From positions 1,674,001 to 1,738,000 of the forward strand of contig KQ964249.1 of assembly GCA_001566295.1 (NCBI GenBank): 64,000 nt of DNA, written 5' to 3'. Position 1 is the first letter of the stretch; the number at the start of each line of letters is the position of its first letter. The notes beneath the pieces were generated by a model. That model was not told where the DNA came from. It saw only the letters and a list, made by a program, of their open reading frames with translations, and made no database searches. Made by a program: the position numbers and the translations under genes. Shown here in pieces: positions 46,135-58,213 of this stretch. This stretch comes from Microdochium bolleyi. Taxonomy: Eukaryota > Ascomycota > Sordariomycetes > Xylariales > Microdochiaceae.

Positions 46135-47543
46135 ATGGCTGCAAACTCCAAGGTCTTCTCCCTCGAGGGCAAGGCCCTCAAGCTCGACACCGCCCAGGAC
46201 CTTGAGGCTCACATCGCGCCCCTCCGCGCCTCAGAAGATGTCGAGGAGGTCCGGATCCTCGGTAACACGCTAGGCGTGGAGGCCTGCAAGCTACTCGGCG
46301 AGGTGCTGGCCACGAAGAAGACTCTCAAGGTGAGTAGTACCTTGGATCCCCCTTGACCGCAGGCTCTCGTGCTTGTGCCACGCAACCGGGCCACTTCCAT
46401 TCTTGCACCTGACTAATAGCCATTTCTCTCCGTCCCTCCCAGATCGCCAACCTCGCAGATATCTTCACGGGCCGCCTGCTCAGCGAGATCCCCGACGCCC
46501 TCGACGCGCTGCTCACCTCGCTGCTGAACCTGCCGAACCTGCACACCGTCAACCTCAACGACAACGCCTTCGGCATCAACACCGTCAAGCCCCTCCTGCC
46601 CTTCCTCTCGAGCCACGTGCCCCTGCAGCATCTGTACCTCAACAACAACGGCCTGGGCCCGCACGCGGGTATCCTCGTCGCCGACGCCCTGTCCGAGCTG
46701 CACGCCAAGAAGGAGGCCGCGAGGAAAGACGGACAGACCACGGTGCCGGACCTGGAGACGGTCATCTGCGGCCGCAACCGGCTCGAGAACGGTAGCATGA
46801 CGGCCTGGGCCAAGGCGTACAGCCTGCACAGCAACATCAGGCAGATCAAGATGGTCCAGAACGGCATCCGGCAGGAGGGCATCTCGCACCTGCTCAGCGA
46901 GGGCCTGAGCCACTGCCGGAGCCTCAAGGTGCTCGACCTGCAGGACAACACCTTCACAACATCGGGTGCCAAAGCCCTGGCGAGGGCGGCCCCCTTGTGG
47001 ACCGAGCTCCAGGAGCTCGGCGTCGGCGACTCGCTGCTCGGCGCCAAGGGCGGCTTCCTCGTGGCCAAGGCCCTCGCCAAGGGGCAGAACAAGCAGCTCG
47101 AGGTCCTGCGGCTGGGCTTCAACGAGATCACGGCGCCAGGCATCAAGGGCTTCGCGGACGCCGCCAAGGACGGCCTCCCCGCGCTCAGGAAGATCGAAAT
47201 CAACGGCAACATCCTCGACGAGGGTGACGAGTCGATCGTCGCGCTGCAGGAGCTCCTCGAGGCGCGCAAGGAGAAGCTGGGCGGAGACGTCGTGGACGAG
47301 GACGCGTGGGGCGTCGACGAGCTCGACGAGCTCGAGGAGCCGGACTCGGACGCCGAGGATGTGCTGGACGAGGACGAGGAGGATGTGCTGGACGAGGACG
47401 AGGAGGAGGACGACATCAAGCCCGAGGTCCGCGCCGAGAAGCTCGTCCGCGAGGCCGAGGAGGCCCAGGAGGAGCCCACGGTGCAGCTCATGGACAAGAG
47501 CGTCGACGCGCTGGCCGACAAGCTCGGCAAGACGCAGATCTGA
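46135..47543 (+). CDS. RNA1: Ran GTPase-activating protein RNA1 (2 exons)
   Basis: RanGAP, cytoplasmic activator of Ran GTP hydrolysis for nuclear transport. Exon 1 is 46135-46329 and exon 2 is 46443-47543, predicted 431 residues. The 113-nt intron is phase 0. A leucine-rich-repeat crescent fills about residues 35-350 (VEEVRILGNTLGVEAC, LHTVNLNDNAFGINT, LQHLYLNNNGLGPHAG, LKVLDLQDNTFTTSGA, LEVLRLGFNEITAPG). The segment FTGRLLSEIPDAL corresponds to the family loop carrying the key Arg. The C-terminal part is the acidic tail typical of RanGAP (VDELDELEEPDSDAEDVLDE), with a short tandem duplication, followed by a helix ending DKLGKTQI. No SUMO-target domain like that of vertebrate RanGAP1 is seen, as expected for fungi. 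Confidence 0.94.
47357..47406 (+). repeat. In-frame tandem duplication in the RNA1 acidic tail
   Basis: GAGGATGTGCTGGACGAGGA is present twice in tandem, coding EDVLDEDE twice. It lengthens the acidic tail. Confidence 0.8.
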
Positions 47544-48213
47544 CTGCGGCGGCCGCGCTCTCGTTCCCGCCGAAGTGGTGTGTAGAGGCTAGTTCCAACG
47601 GCTGATAGACGGAAGTTGTGCATAACATCAATACAAAGACGATACCCGACGTATAAGTAAGAGAGCTTCATGGCAGAGACCAAATGGTGCCGATTTTTGT
47701 GGGAAAGACCAGAAACCTCCAGCCGCAACAATACAAGCACAAACTCTGCGATGCCACACAGGGCAGGCAAGGAAGTACAGATGCCGATGCGATCCAAAGG
47801 TCGTTCGTCTTGTTATTATACTAAACGGATTGAGTGTCTTTCGAGTAGGTACAGCGCCATCTAAATGAGGAGGAGGAGGAAAGGGGGAAACAAAAAAGCA
47901 CACCGAGTAATCGGTGGGGAGAGCAGCGTTTCTACATAAGATACAGCACCCAGCAGCGAGAAGGAGGATGCACCTCGTGTGTCCTCCCTGCTGGCGCGTT
48001 CGTGTTTCCTCTAGATTCTTCCCTTACCGGTCACAACCATTCCCCTCTCTTTTGTCCAAGGCTTTTCCGATACGCCAGTACAGAACTTTCTGCAGTGTCC
48101 CATGATCTTCCTTTCCATCTTGCTTTTCGTTTGTGTTGCTTTCATAACAAGGACAAGCTCGGCTGTTTTGATGGAGCCGTTGCTGTCGTCGTGTACCGCC
48201 CTGTTGCGCTTCC
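47544..48213. other. Convergent intergenic region (RNA1 / VPS1)
   Basis: About 670 bp holding both 3' UTRs. It contains a purine-rich GGA patch near 47867-47890. No gene seen. Confidence 0.6.
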
Positions 48214-50876
48214 TTACAACACCTCGCCAATGATCTTGGCGGCCTCGCGGTACGTCTCGAGCAGCTTCTCGCACTTCTCGCGCTCCTTCTTGACGCCGTC
48301 GTCCTCGTACAGTAGCTCCTCGAAAAGCGTCTCCTTGTACAGCGAGCTGACCAGCCGGTTCTGCACGACATCCTTGCAGTGGTTCACCAGCAGGTGCATC
48401 ACGGCCTTGGGTACCTGGTCGGCAATGGTCTCGCGCACGATGTTGAAGTAGGACGAGATGAGAGCCCGGATCAGCTCCGTCTCCATCGCCTCACGCTCTG
48501 TCAGAGCAGGTTCGCCATTCTCGCCCTAGAACGTGAAGTTAGCAAAAGCTCAATATGTCAATCTTGTGGTTACTCGGGAGGGACTTACGAATTGAGAGTC
48601 CAGGCCGAAGCCCAGGCCCTTCGGGCTGGTTTCGCCGCGGAGCAGGGCGTCTGACAGCGCTGGTCTGTGGGCAATCTTGTCCTCGCCGCGGCGGATGCTC
48701 CCGCTGAACGTCGGCTCGGTGCTCTGGCTCACGTGTCGTGGTAGCGACGAAGAGATGGGGCTGGTGCCGGGCTGCGACACCATGCCTGCGCCGTCCTTGC
48801 CGAAAAAGTAGTTCAGGAAGGAGTCCTTCGGGTTGGCGCCCTGCATGCTCAGCCTGGCTGGCGAAGCCGATCTGTTCCCGTTCAGGCTCGCAGAAAGACC
48901 GCCCGGGCCGATGTCCCGAACGGTCGATGTGCTTCGGGCCGCTTTGCTGTGCAACTTGCGAATGACCGGCTCCTCTCCAGCACCCTTCTCTTCATCATCC
49001 GGGCCATCACCGTTGGAAATCTCCTGCAGCCGTTTCTTCTCGCGTCGCTCGCGCTCGTCTTGGATCAGCTTTTGCCTCTCGCGTTCCTGCTTGTTGCTGA
49101 CAACGTGGCTCATTGCGGCAGCCGCACCAAGGAAATTGGGGTGGTTTGTGTTGATGTAGGCCCGCTGGATGGAAATGAGGGATTCGACATAGGATGACGC
49201 AGGACCGAGACGCTCGCGAAGCAGGTCAGAGACGACTTCGATGAGCTTGGCCTGCAGTCGTGGGTATCTGGACAGCTCTGTCGACCCACAGGTGTGGCAG
49301 ATCTTGATCAACTCCTCGTAGACCAACTCAACACATCTTTGACTCGGCATTTCCAGCATCTTGATCTGAGGTTTGACAAGGAGGTCGAAAGCCATCTCAG
49401 GCACAAACAGACTCGGCCGCGGTCCTGTGGAGTTGCGGATCGCGGTGCGGATGTCGAGGGCGGAGAGGTTGCTTGTCGGGTCGATGGTCTCGAGACTGTG
49501 GCCGAAGACCGAATTGAAGATGTAGTAGATTCGCGCACCTCCAGAGAGCTCCTTGGTTGAGATCTCTGTAGAGGTACCATCAATGGAGGAGATGAAAGAC
49601 GTCGCAAAACGTGTCATGAGCTGCAATATCATGGAGCCACGGTGCTCCTTGCCGCTGAAGTGCATGTCGCCATAGCTGGCAAGCTCTTGCTGTGTCTGGC
49701 CCATGAGGGTGTTCAGCCGTGCTTTGATGTCGGGCAGGCGTTCACGGATGTGAATCATCAGGGTCTGGTTGAGCGTCTTGGCAAGATACTGGGTTCCGCA
49801 GCGCGCGGCAATGTTTCTGTACGCTGGGTGGTGGCGGAAGAACTCGGACTCGGCCTTGAGGGCCTCGTCCATAGGCCGGTTGCCCTGGATATCCTGCTGT
49901 GATCGGTTCACGACACCAATGAAGCCCAGTTTCAATGGATAGACGCGGCCGGAAAGAATGTCTAGGGCGTTGGTGCCGTGATCCATAAGATCGACCTTTG
50001 TGAGCACGCCGATTGTCCGGCGGCCGAGCGGGTCGACATGACGGGCGAGCTTAAGGGCTTCCGAGTTGACAATATCGACGTTGGCTGGGGAGACGGCGAG
50101 GATGATACTGTTCGGCTTGGCAATGTACTCGGAGATGAGGGTTCGCGTCTGCTTCTCGATATCGGCGGGCTGGTCGCCAATGGGGACCTGCGCAGAGGGA
50201 GGCGGGTTAGTCAATTGCCTCTGCTCGATCACAAGTCTGGATGGCCAGAAGCAACATTGTCGCGCCAGAAGCAAGATAAGCTAAGTGGGCCTACCTTTGT
50301 CAAGCCGGGCAAGTCGACCAGCGTGAGGTTAAGAACATTTGGCGAATAGACCTTGAGGTTGATGGGCTGTCGGTTGATTCCCTTGTTGCTGCCGGCGACG
50401 CGAGCCGTCTCGTTCTCGATCTCGCGCTTCACATCGCCAAAGTCTGTGAAGCGACGGCCGGCGATGTGGTGAAACTCGGCCCACTCGTTGGGACCGGCCT
50501 GGGTAGGGTTCTGGTAGGAGTTGGGGAGAGCCTGTATCGACTCGTCCGGCTCGACGTTGATGAGCTGGAGGATCAGGGGTCTGCGCGTGACGATGCCGCT
50601 GCCACGAGGGAGGAAGTCGCGGCCGACAATGTTTTCCAGGACCGACGACTTTCCAGCAGATTGGGAGCCGACGACAACCTAAGCGTATCAAGCAAAACAG
50701 TCAGCTCGTGCACTCGGGAATTACCCCGGGCTGGGACCGAGAATTGGCGCTGGGGACAAAGACTGCAAAACACTCACGATCTGGGGGAGATCGAGCGAGT
50801 CTGTGCCGATGGTGTTGAAGACGAGATCCTGCAGCTGGTTGACGATGCGCAGCAGGTCGTCACCGAGGGCGGCCAT
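48214..50876 (-). CDS. VPS1: Dynamin-like GTPase VPS1 (4 exons)
   Basis: Dynamin-related GTPase for vacuolar protein sorting, endosome/Golgi scission and peroxisome fission. Exons are 50778-50876, 50295-50678, 48589-50187 and 48214-48525, all phase 0, predicted 797 residues. Start: MAALGDDLLRIVNQLQDL. The P loop GSQSAGKSSVLENIVGRDF straddles the start of exon 2, switch 2 is LTLVDLPGLTKV across introns 2 and 3, and G4 is LTKVDLMD. Middle-domain motifs are MIHIRERLPDIKARLN and IPLL-like helices; the GTPase-effector domain starts at EREAMETELIRALISSYF. There is no PH domain or Pro-rich tail, as in Vps1/Dnm1. The variable insert before the effector domain (about 620-720) is Ser/Pro-rich and makes the protein roughly 100 residues longer than yeast Vps1. 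NYFFGKDG inside it matches the Vps1 family rather than Dnm1. Confidence 0.92.
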
Positions 50877-52091
50877 TTTGGCGGTTGGTGTCGAGACGGG
50901 CTGGAGAGCCGCCGCGAAAACTCCAATGGAGCTCTGATGGACAAGACGATAAGACGCACTCTCTCTGCACGGGTCGATCGGGTGGCCGCAGGATCGATCA
51001 GAGGGTTGTGGGCGTGGCTCGGGATGCGGGATGAAGCTGGGCAGTCTCGACGGCGAATCGTGAGCACGGCCTGCGACGAGAGAGCTAGCGCCACGTACGG
51101 TGTTGTGTGGAGGGATTGTGTTTTGTGGCGATGGTAGCCGTGGTGCAGCGCAGTGACGAGGCAGAACCGGTTTCTCTGGGTGGTGCCGGAGGTCGGACGG
51201 CTGGCTGCGACGTGCTAAAACAGTCCCGACAGAGTCGACTGCGTCAGGCTGGCTGGTACCTGCCGCGTGTATGGGGACTGGCCCGCCGGCTCGGGTACCC
51301 CAGCGACCTGCGCCCGGGCGCTGTTCGAGACGCCTCAGCAAGGTGCGCTAGCGAGGTACACCATGCGCTTCTCCCTTGGGCTAGGCACGCTTGAGCAGTC
51401 CTTGCACGCCACCAGCATCACTCGTGCCTCATCCGGCCCACTCGTGATCCGTTCTCAATCGTGATTGCACCATTCATCCCAAACGTAAACAATGGCCACG
51501 GATGGGACTTGACCATGGCCCGAGTTTCTGATGGAGCCTGCACTCACCCCGTCCATCTCACAACGCCCGGGCTGCTGCCATCTAATCAAGACGCGCTGCA
51601 TCGATGCCCTCCCAAGGAGCAGTTCTGACACTATTGTGTGTATCCTTGGTTTGCTCTGTTAAGATGCTGTGGCACCTCGGCTAGCCAAGCTTTTCCAATG
51701 CAGGAGCAGAGCCTCCGGCATTCATCCACAACTCAGGTAGGTTAGAGCAACAGTATCGTTACCAACGACGACGTTTTGTTGCGTGGGACTCCCAGTCCAC
51801 CCCTTCTCGGGGATTGTACTGTTTGTCTACAGCTGATGTGATTATCGGAGGTCTACTCTGTTAGCGAGTGCTAGACGACTGCCAACAATCGCCTTGCGAT
51901 GTCGTTGCTTTCCCCAAACTGCTGTGCCACCAATCTCCCGGGAGCTGACCCTCGCCCGGGCCATCCCTGCCGACCCCATGATCCATGCTCTCGTGCCTCA
52001 CATGCAGTCTGCAGGATGCAAAACATCCATGGACAGCCTCGCCAGTATCGCTGGCCCGAGGCACTGACGGCATACACATCCGCCAGCGTTT
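50877..52091. other. Intergenic: VPS1 promoter and 3' flank of the orphan gene
   Basis: About 1.2 kb. The minus strand adjoining VPS1 is C-rich promoter and leader sequence. No supported gene. Confidence 0.55.
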
Positions 52092-53159
52092 TCAGTACCC
52101 ACGGACCTGGCCAAGGATCTGCTGCAGCCTCCTCAACGCAGGAAACTCAGACGGCCCAGCAGCACTGGGACCACCAACGTCTTCGGCTTCCTGAACCTCG
52201 CGCCTTGCTTCGTGGACGAGGGAGCTCAGGTCCCCCCAAATCTCGTCGGTGTAACTAGCGAGGACCTGCGTCCACTGTACGGCCCAGACCCGTTGCGCAT
52301 CACCGGCTTCCGACATGCCTAGGTGCTCTGCTCTCTGGCGACTAGCAATCGCTGGAGGCGTTCCCTGAACGCCCTTGTCGGACACATATGATGGCAGGAA
52401 ATTGAGCAGATCGTCCCAGTTGATGCTTCTCGCGCTCGTGCTCGCGTCCGTACCGCGCTGCACCTCACCGAATAACGCACGCCTGAGCGATGCCCGCTCC
52501 TCTTGGCTCAGGGCAGGCTCATCCTCTGCAGTCTCGGCCATGACCTCATCGTACGCATCGGACTCGAGGAGCCGCACGACGTCCATGCCATCCTGTACCG
52601 GCGCCGCAGCTTCACCACGCGTTCCCGCTGACCCAAATGTTGTGACGTGCCTGGCATCGGCCGATTCGGATTGCTGAGAGGACGAATAATCTAGCAGCTC
52701 GAGGCTTGGTAATACCGCTCCTGACGGTGCTTCCAGCGCTGGAACACCGTCAAGGAAACTCGAGAATGCAGCTTCTTGCTGAGCAGCATGCGCCTGGGCA
52801 TCTGTCGAATGGAACCTGTGGCTGCTGCTCGAATATGAAGAGCCAGCGGATGGCAGGTCACGAGCGGCAACACTCGCGGAGGATGACGAGCCAACTGCTG
52901 CACGACTGCTGCCACCCTTGCTTGCGGGCACCGCCTTGCCAATGTCTGAAGCGTTGGCAGGACCTGTGACGAGATCGCTCGCTAGTTTGGACGCCGATGT
53001 AATCACTCTGGCTCCGAAGTTCTGGTCATTTCGTGCTGAGTTTGTGGTGGAGGCTGGTGGCCATGTTGTTGTGTCTTTGTCCTTTCCCTTGCCATTACTG
53101 GCTGCTGCTGACCTTGGAGCATCTGGTTGACCAGACGGGTGCATATCCTTTTTGTCCAT
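52092..53159 (-). CDS. Orphan Ser/Ala-rich protein of unknown function
   Basis: A single uninterrupted frame of 355 residues with ATG at 53159 (MDKKDMHPSGQPDAPRSAA). I do not recognise the family. The N-terminal third is low complexity, rich in Ser, Ala and Gly, and probably disordered. A short conserved-looking motif QQEAAFSSFLDGVPALE lies near residue 130. The C-terminal half is more ordered and helical: MDVVRLLESDAYDEVMAET, LSQEERASLRRALFGEV, NWDDLLNFLPSYVS, VWAVQWTQVLASYTDEIWGD, and a terminal Leu/Gln helix LRRLQQILGQVRGY. No signal peptide, transmembrane segment or catalytic motif was seen. Coding status is supported by the long single frame with domain-like helical spacing; a GTG-initiated upstream extension is unlikely. 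Its long head-to-head promoter is shared with CDC55. Confidence 0.7.
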   Translation of the reverse strand: MDKKDMHPSGQPDAPRSAAASNGKGKDKDTTTWPPASTTNSARNDQNFGARVITSASKLASDLVTGPANASDIGKAVPASKGGSSRAAVGSSSSASVAARDLPSAGSSYSSSSHRFHSTDAQAHAAQQEAAFSSFLDGVPALEAPSGAVLPSLELLDYSSSQQSESADARHVTTFGSAGTRGEAAAPVQDGMDVVRLLESDAYDEVMAETAEDEPALSQEERASLRRALFGEVQRGTDASTSARSINWDDLLNFLPSYVSDKGVQGTPPAIASRQRAEHLGMSEAGDAQRVWAVQWTQVLASYTDEIWGDLSSLVHEARREVQEAEDVGGPSAAGPSEFPALRRLQQILGQVRGY

Positions 53160-55335
53160 TGCGAGGTGAACAAGGCACACTATCGGTGCTCTTGGTGCTG
53201 ATGCTGTCACCTTTTCGTTCTGGGGTGTTCCTTAATCACGAAGGAGATGTCGTCCTAGTATTTCACATGTGGCGTGGACACATGTTGTGTGGGTGTTTTG
53301 CCAACCCCTTGCTTACGATTCTGCGCTGGCTGGCGCAACTCAAACAGTTGACTGACTTTTAGCCTCCAGGCGACATGGTTCTGACTTGACGGGAATGGGC
53401 GCAGTGGTTCGCCTTTGGTGGTGATGTGGTCGGCTGTTTATGTACTCGGCATCTTTCGGGTGAACGGTCTAGCCAAGCTCGGCCGAGTGGGACTAGGTTC
53501 ACATGCTGTTGATCGAGAGCTTGTCGTGGATTGAAGTAGACAGCTGGCTTGCCAGATCATGACCCCAGTAGCATGATTGATCTTGATTCTATACACAGGC
53601 AGAGTTGCAGTCTTCTTCGCATCCCTTCTTTTCGTGAAGGGTGCCGTTTTCAAAACAGAGCAGGACCATATTCGTCGCAACTTATGGAAACTGCCATGGT
53701 CGGCCGTGAGCTTCACCACACTTGACCAGGCTAGTATCGAGCTCTTGCCTGACAGCGTGTGTGCATGTCGCACACACTGATTCAACAACTGTCTCGACGC
53801 AGAAGAATGTGTATGTCTTGCGAAGGCGTTAAGTGCTCGGGCATAGCAATGAATTGCGGTGAGACATCATTCGCTGTCAGCTTGGCCTGGTCAACCCGGA
53901 TTTCATCGAGAGTCCAATATTGTGCAGCATGGGAGGTAAGTCTGCTTCATGAGCATTTGGATTTCAATTGTGTTTCGGAATGGAGGCTCTAGATTTCCAG
54001 AAGACGTATGATTTATCGTCGACTGGCCGGTATGAACACTTTCGGATATCGTCAGACCTCAAGGAGATTCGCATTATTGGCTAGCGGTTGCAAGATTACA
54101 TATCGTCGTGATTGCTTGGAGTGACTGAGGCACACGCGAATCGCCCGTGCTAGCATGGTAGTGCCAGATGCTCCAGCTAAGGTTGGTGAAGCTATCGAGC
54201 GGCGGACACAGACCAGAGCGGGGGATTGGCCGGGATGCTGCTGAGTTCAGGCTCCTGATGCGGTCAATGAACGCTGGCGGACGGGCGAGCTTGCTTGGGC
54301 GATGACGAGTGAGGGGCGGACAAGCGCGCAGTGGTGAGGACGAGCAGCCTCAAAGGAGGGGTTCCAGGTGTCGCCCAGGGACACGGCCCGGGCGGCTGCC
54401 CGTTGCTTGCTGCCAGCCCTGGAGGGTCAGCCATGCAGAGTACAGAGCACAGAGCACAGAGCACCGAGGAGCGAGATGCAGGCCAGCCGCCCACAGCCAG
54501 TGACGATCGAGGGCTATCGTCCAGATGCTTGCTTGAATACAGAACTGGACAGGCACTCGAATGGCCATTGTCCACGTCGAGAAGGAGACGTGGGAGTCCC
54601 CTTCAGAGTTGGGCTCATGGCGGCGGTCTGGGTGGGGCGCGTAAGGAGCAAGCTCGCCCTGCGTGCGTGCAAGCAGCAGGTGGTGCATGGCCAAACACCA
54701 CCTCCCACACCACCTGCCCGCTGCCTCGCCTCAAGCCATCATCTCTGCTCAACACCGCCTGCCCACATCCCGTTCTCTACACAATCAACCACCCGCCTTG
54801 CCCTCTGCCGCCGTCCAGATCGATCGGTCGTGTCTCCTGCTCCAGCGTGCCTGTCCTCCTGTGACTTCTCGTCTGCCCGGGGCTGTGCTGTCTGCACACA
54901 CACGCACTCACGCCCGCTCTCTCTCCGCCCGCGCTGCCCTGCCTGCTAGTCCAGGTCCCGCACTTCGAGTCGCCACGATCTGATATTGTCGCCCAACCGG
55001 CAGTTCCACTCTGCACCTCACCTCCCACCCTCTGCCGCCCGCAACCACTTCCATCCGCAGGATCAGTCGACTCCAGCTGCACCACAATCGACATCTCCGC
55101 CTCATCGCCATCATCCCCCGCCGCCGTCCTCGTTCCCCGCGGATCACGCTCGTTCCGTCCGCTTTTTTGGACCTCACCCCACGTCGCGCACCCCGGCTTC
55201 CCGAGCTACGCAGCTCCGGACCCAGTCGACCCCCCCCCCTCGAGGTCGCCAGCGGCAGTTCTCTCTTCGTCTCGAACTCTGTCCCCCGAAGCGGCGGGAG
55301 CTTAGCAGGCTTCAGCCCGCATCTTCGACTCGAAC
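53160..55335. promoter_or_regulatory. 2.2-kb divergent intergenic region before CDC55
   Basis: Head-to-head region between the orphan gene and CDC55. From about 54690 to 55330 the plus strand is strongly C-rich with CACC/CCGCC words, the likely CDC55 core promoter and 5' leader. A short GAGCACAGA-type direct repeat is at 54440-54465. Several frames of 100-190 codons overlap on both strands in this C-rich part and are treated as spurious. Confidence 0.5.
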
Positions 55336-57251
55336 ATGGTGGAAGGAGAACAGAACTCCCCGACGTGGAAGTTCACCCAGTAAGCTCTCATCAGCCCCGA
55401 GCTCCTGCCGCGTGCATATGGCCATGGTGCCATGCTGCGTTTGCGACGTCATGGGCTTGTGTTTGTCAGACCGCTGTAGCTGAGAATATATTGTCTCTAG
55501 GTGTTTCGGTGACAAAGGCGACGTTGAGGACATCACCGAAGGTAAGACAACCTTGGTGAGAGCTGCTCAGTGCATATCGGCGCCACGCCCAACCCTGGCT
55601 CTCCACCTCTCCAGCGACCTCTAGAATCAATGAGCTAATTCGGCATAGCTGACATCATATCGACCGTCGAATTCGACCATACCGGCAACTACCTGGCCAC
55701 CGGAGACAAGGGAGGCCGCGTTGTGCTTTTCGAGCGGAACGAAACAGTGAGTTTTGTCTCTGGCAGCGCCACCAGCTCAGTCGCTATGAGCCGCTGCTGA
55801 CCAAGAACCACCAGAAAAAAACCTGCGAGTATAAGTTTCACACAGAGTTCCAATCACACGAGCCGGAGTTCGACTACCTGAAGTCCCTGGAAATCGAGGA
55901 GAAGATCAACAAGATCAAGTGGTGCCGCCGACAGAATGCTTCGCACTACCTGTTGTCGACCAACGACAAAACAATCAAGCTGTGGAAGGTCTTCGAAAAG
56001 TCATTAAAGGTGGTGGCGGAGAACAACTTGTCACACGACGTGACGCCCGGAAGTGCCGCAGGACTCGGTGGTGGTGCGCCAAGGGCGATTCCACAGTCGA
56101 CCTTCAAGAGTGCCGGCGATCTCAAGCTCCCACGCCTTACACACCATGACACAGTCGTCGCCGCGGTCCCGCGCCGGACCTACGCCAATGCCCACGCCTA
56201 TCACATCAATAGCATTTCCGTCAACAGCGATGGCGAGACGTTCATAAGCAGTGACGACTTGAGGATCAACCTCTGGAACCTCAACATTCAGGACCAGAGC
56301 TTCAACATTGTTGACATCAAACCAGCAAACATGGAAGAGCTTACGGAGGTCATCACAGCTGCTGAGTTCCACCCGATGAGCTGCAACTGGTTCATGTACG
56401 CAAGCTCAAAAGGCACAATCAAGCTGGCAGACATGCGCGAGAGCGCACTCTGTGATCAGCATGCCAAGAGTAAGTTGCTGCCTTGCGTTGTGTTTCCGCA
56501 ATAGCCCTGGTTCGGCCTTGAGCTTAAGCGTCTACCGTCCGCTGTTCATCAATATTGGCCCGTAAGTACTGACTCGACCACCGAATAGTGTTCGAGCAAG
56601 AAGAGGATCCTTCCTCCCGGTCGTTCTTCTCCGAAATCATCTCGTCCATCTCCGATGTGCGATTCTCACACGACGGAAGGTACATTCTGTCACGCGACTA
56701 CCTGACAGTCAAGATTTGGGACGTCAACATGGAGCGACAGCCTGTCAAGACCATCCCGATTCACGAGCACCTCCGGCCCAGGCTATGCGACACGTACGAG
56801 AACGATAGCATCTTTGACAAGTTTGAGGTCGTGTTCTCGGGAGACGCCAAGAATGTCATGACAGGCAGTTACAACAACAACTTCATGATATACCCGTCAG
56901 ATCCAGAGAAGGAAACCGAGGTCGTCCTCCAAGCCGACAAGTCTGCCTTTAAGGCGAAGAAGATTGGCATCCCCACTCCAATCAATGCTTCAACGAGCCC
57001 GACGGCTACGAATGGTGGCAAGAAGGGCGGATCCCGAGCCAATAGTCCTGCTGGGCAGGGTCAGCGCATGCGTAAGGAGACAGACGCAGACCAGATTGAC
57101 TTCAACAAGAAGATTCTGCACATGAGCTGGCATCCATTCGAAGACAGCATTGCTATTGCAGCAACAAACAATGTAAGTTACGCAGTATCCCACGTTACTG
57201 GAGATGGCAAAGCTAATCTGTTTGTAGTTGTTTGTGTTCTCTGCTCTTTGA
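55336..57251 (+). CDS. CDC55: PP2A regulatory subunit B (B55/CDC55), 6 exons
   Basis: WD40 regulatory subunit that targets protein phosphatase 2A in mitosis and morphogenesis. Exons are 55336-55379, 55501-55541, 55649-55746, 55815-56469, 56589-57172 and 57228-57251, predicted 481 residues. Joined, the protein starts MVEGEQNSPTWKFTQCFGDK and continues GDVEDITEADIISTVEFDHT, GDKGGRVVLFERNE, then KKTCEYKFHTEFQSHEPEFD and YLKSLEIEEKINKIKWC. Further hallmarks are INLWNLNIQDQSFNIVDIKP, NMEELTEVITAAEFHP, YTEN-type ISDVRFSHDGRYILSRDYLT and NNNFMIY. The last exon has only eight codons including the stop (LFVFSAL), a short end as in other B55 proteins. A disordered insert with PTPINASTSPTATNGGKK interrupts the last blades. 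Exon 4 ends and exon 5 starts within a Met codon. Confidence 0.94.
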
Positions 57252-58213
57252 ACGAATACCCAATCGTCAGACATGCCCATACAGGGATGCCAAGCCTCTC
57301 GTCTGCGTGGAGGACCCTCTCCGCCACCAGTATGCCTTATCACGACCATCTTTGGGAAATACGCTGTATAGGGATTCTGCTGGCCGCCGCTGCCAACATG
57401 CCTTGTCTCGACCTCTCCGAGAAGCATGTTGTACAGAGCTTCTCCCAAGATAGACTACATAGGCAACAGGGACAGCTTGTCGCGACTTCTTCGCGAATAT
57501 GAAGTGCTTGTTCGTCTATTAGCAACGTGTACGCTTGTAAATCCACCATGGGCGACATCATACGCACAGTAAAGTCCGAGTCGTGATATAAAGATGATCG
57601 CAGCAATTGGTGGAGCGCCTTCACGTCCAGCATACGAAACAAAGCTCAACTTCAACTAACAGGGTGTTTATCTGAGCTCAGGTAGGTCATATAGGGACGG
57701 GGGTCACATTGTGAGCAACTGTTCTCTGAGCATGAAACGCCACTTGACTACGAACTGGGAGAGTAGAAGGAGATACTGGCTTCTTGGTGACAAAGGAAAC
57801 AACTGAGCGAGTACTCATTCTTCCAACGAACGGAGCCGATGCCTTGCCTGGTGGGTTTCCCACCAACAAGGCCGGACTGCCAAAGGCACGCGCACGCTTC
57901 AGAGCCGCTGTGTCATGCACACAGGGAAGATTTGCCAAGTCCACAGAACCTGGGTCTGGTGATGGATTCCCGTGTTGAGAACGGGGTTCCTCGTGGCACC
58001 AGGGGAAGGAACTGACTAAGTGACCAGTTGTGAAAGTCGAGGGAAGTGTCAAGAACGCGAAAATGTAAGTATACCTGGCAAGTTCGGAGAGGATGGGGAA
58101 CTGGTCGTAGATGGAACATCGATGGGAAGTACGAGGGGACGGGAAAGATGAGCGGTTTGGGTTTTGTGCCGACGTTCCTGTTGTCGAGTTCTTATGGTTC
58201 AGAAGCCCTTAAT
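57252..58213. other. Intergenic: CDC55 3' flank
   Basis: About 960 bp. A minus-strand frame of 121 codons (57687-58052) lacks recognisable features. No supported gene. Confidence 0.5.

Noticed and set aside
46325..47797. 490-codon minus-strand frame antisense to RNA1
   Set aside because: Ser/Arg/Leu-rich shadow of the strongly biased RNA1 codons. RNA1 is clearly the real gene.
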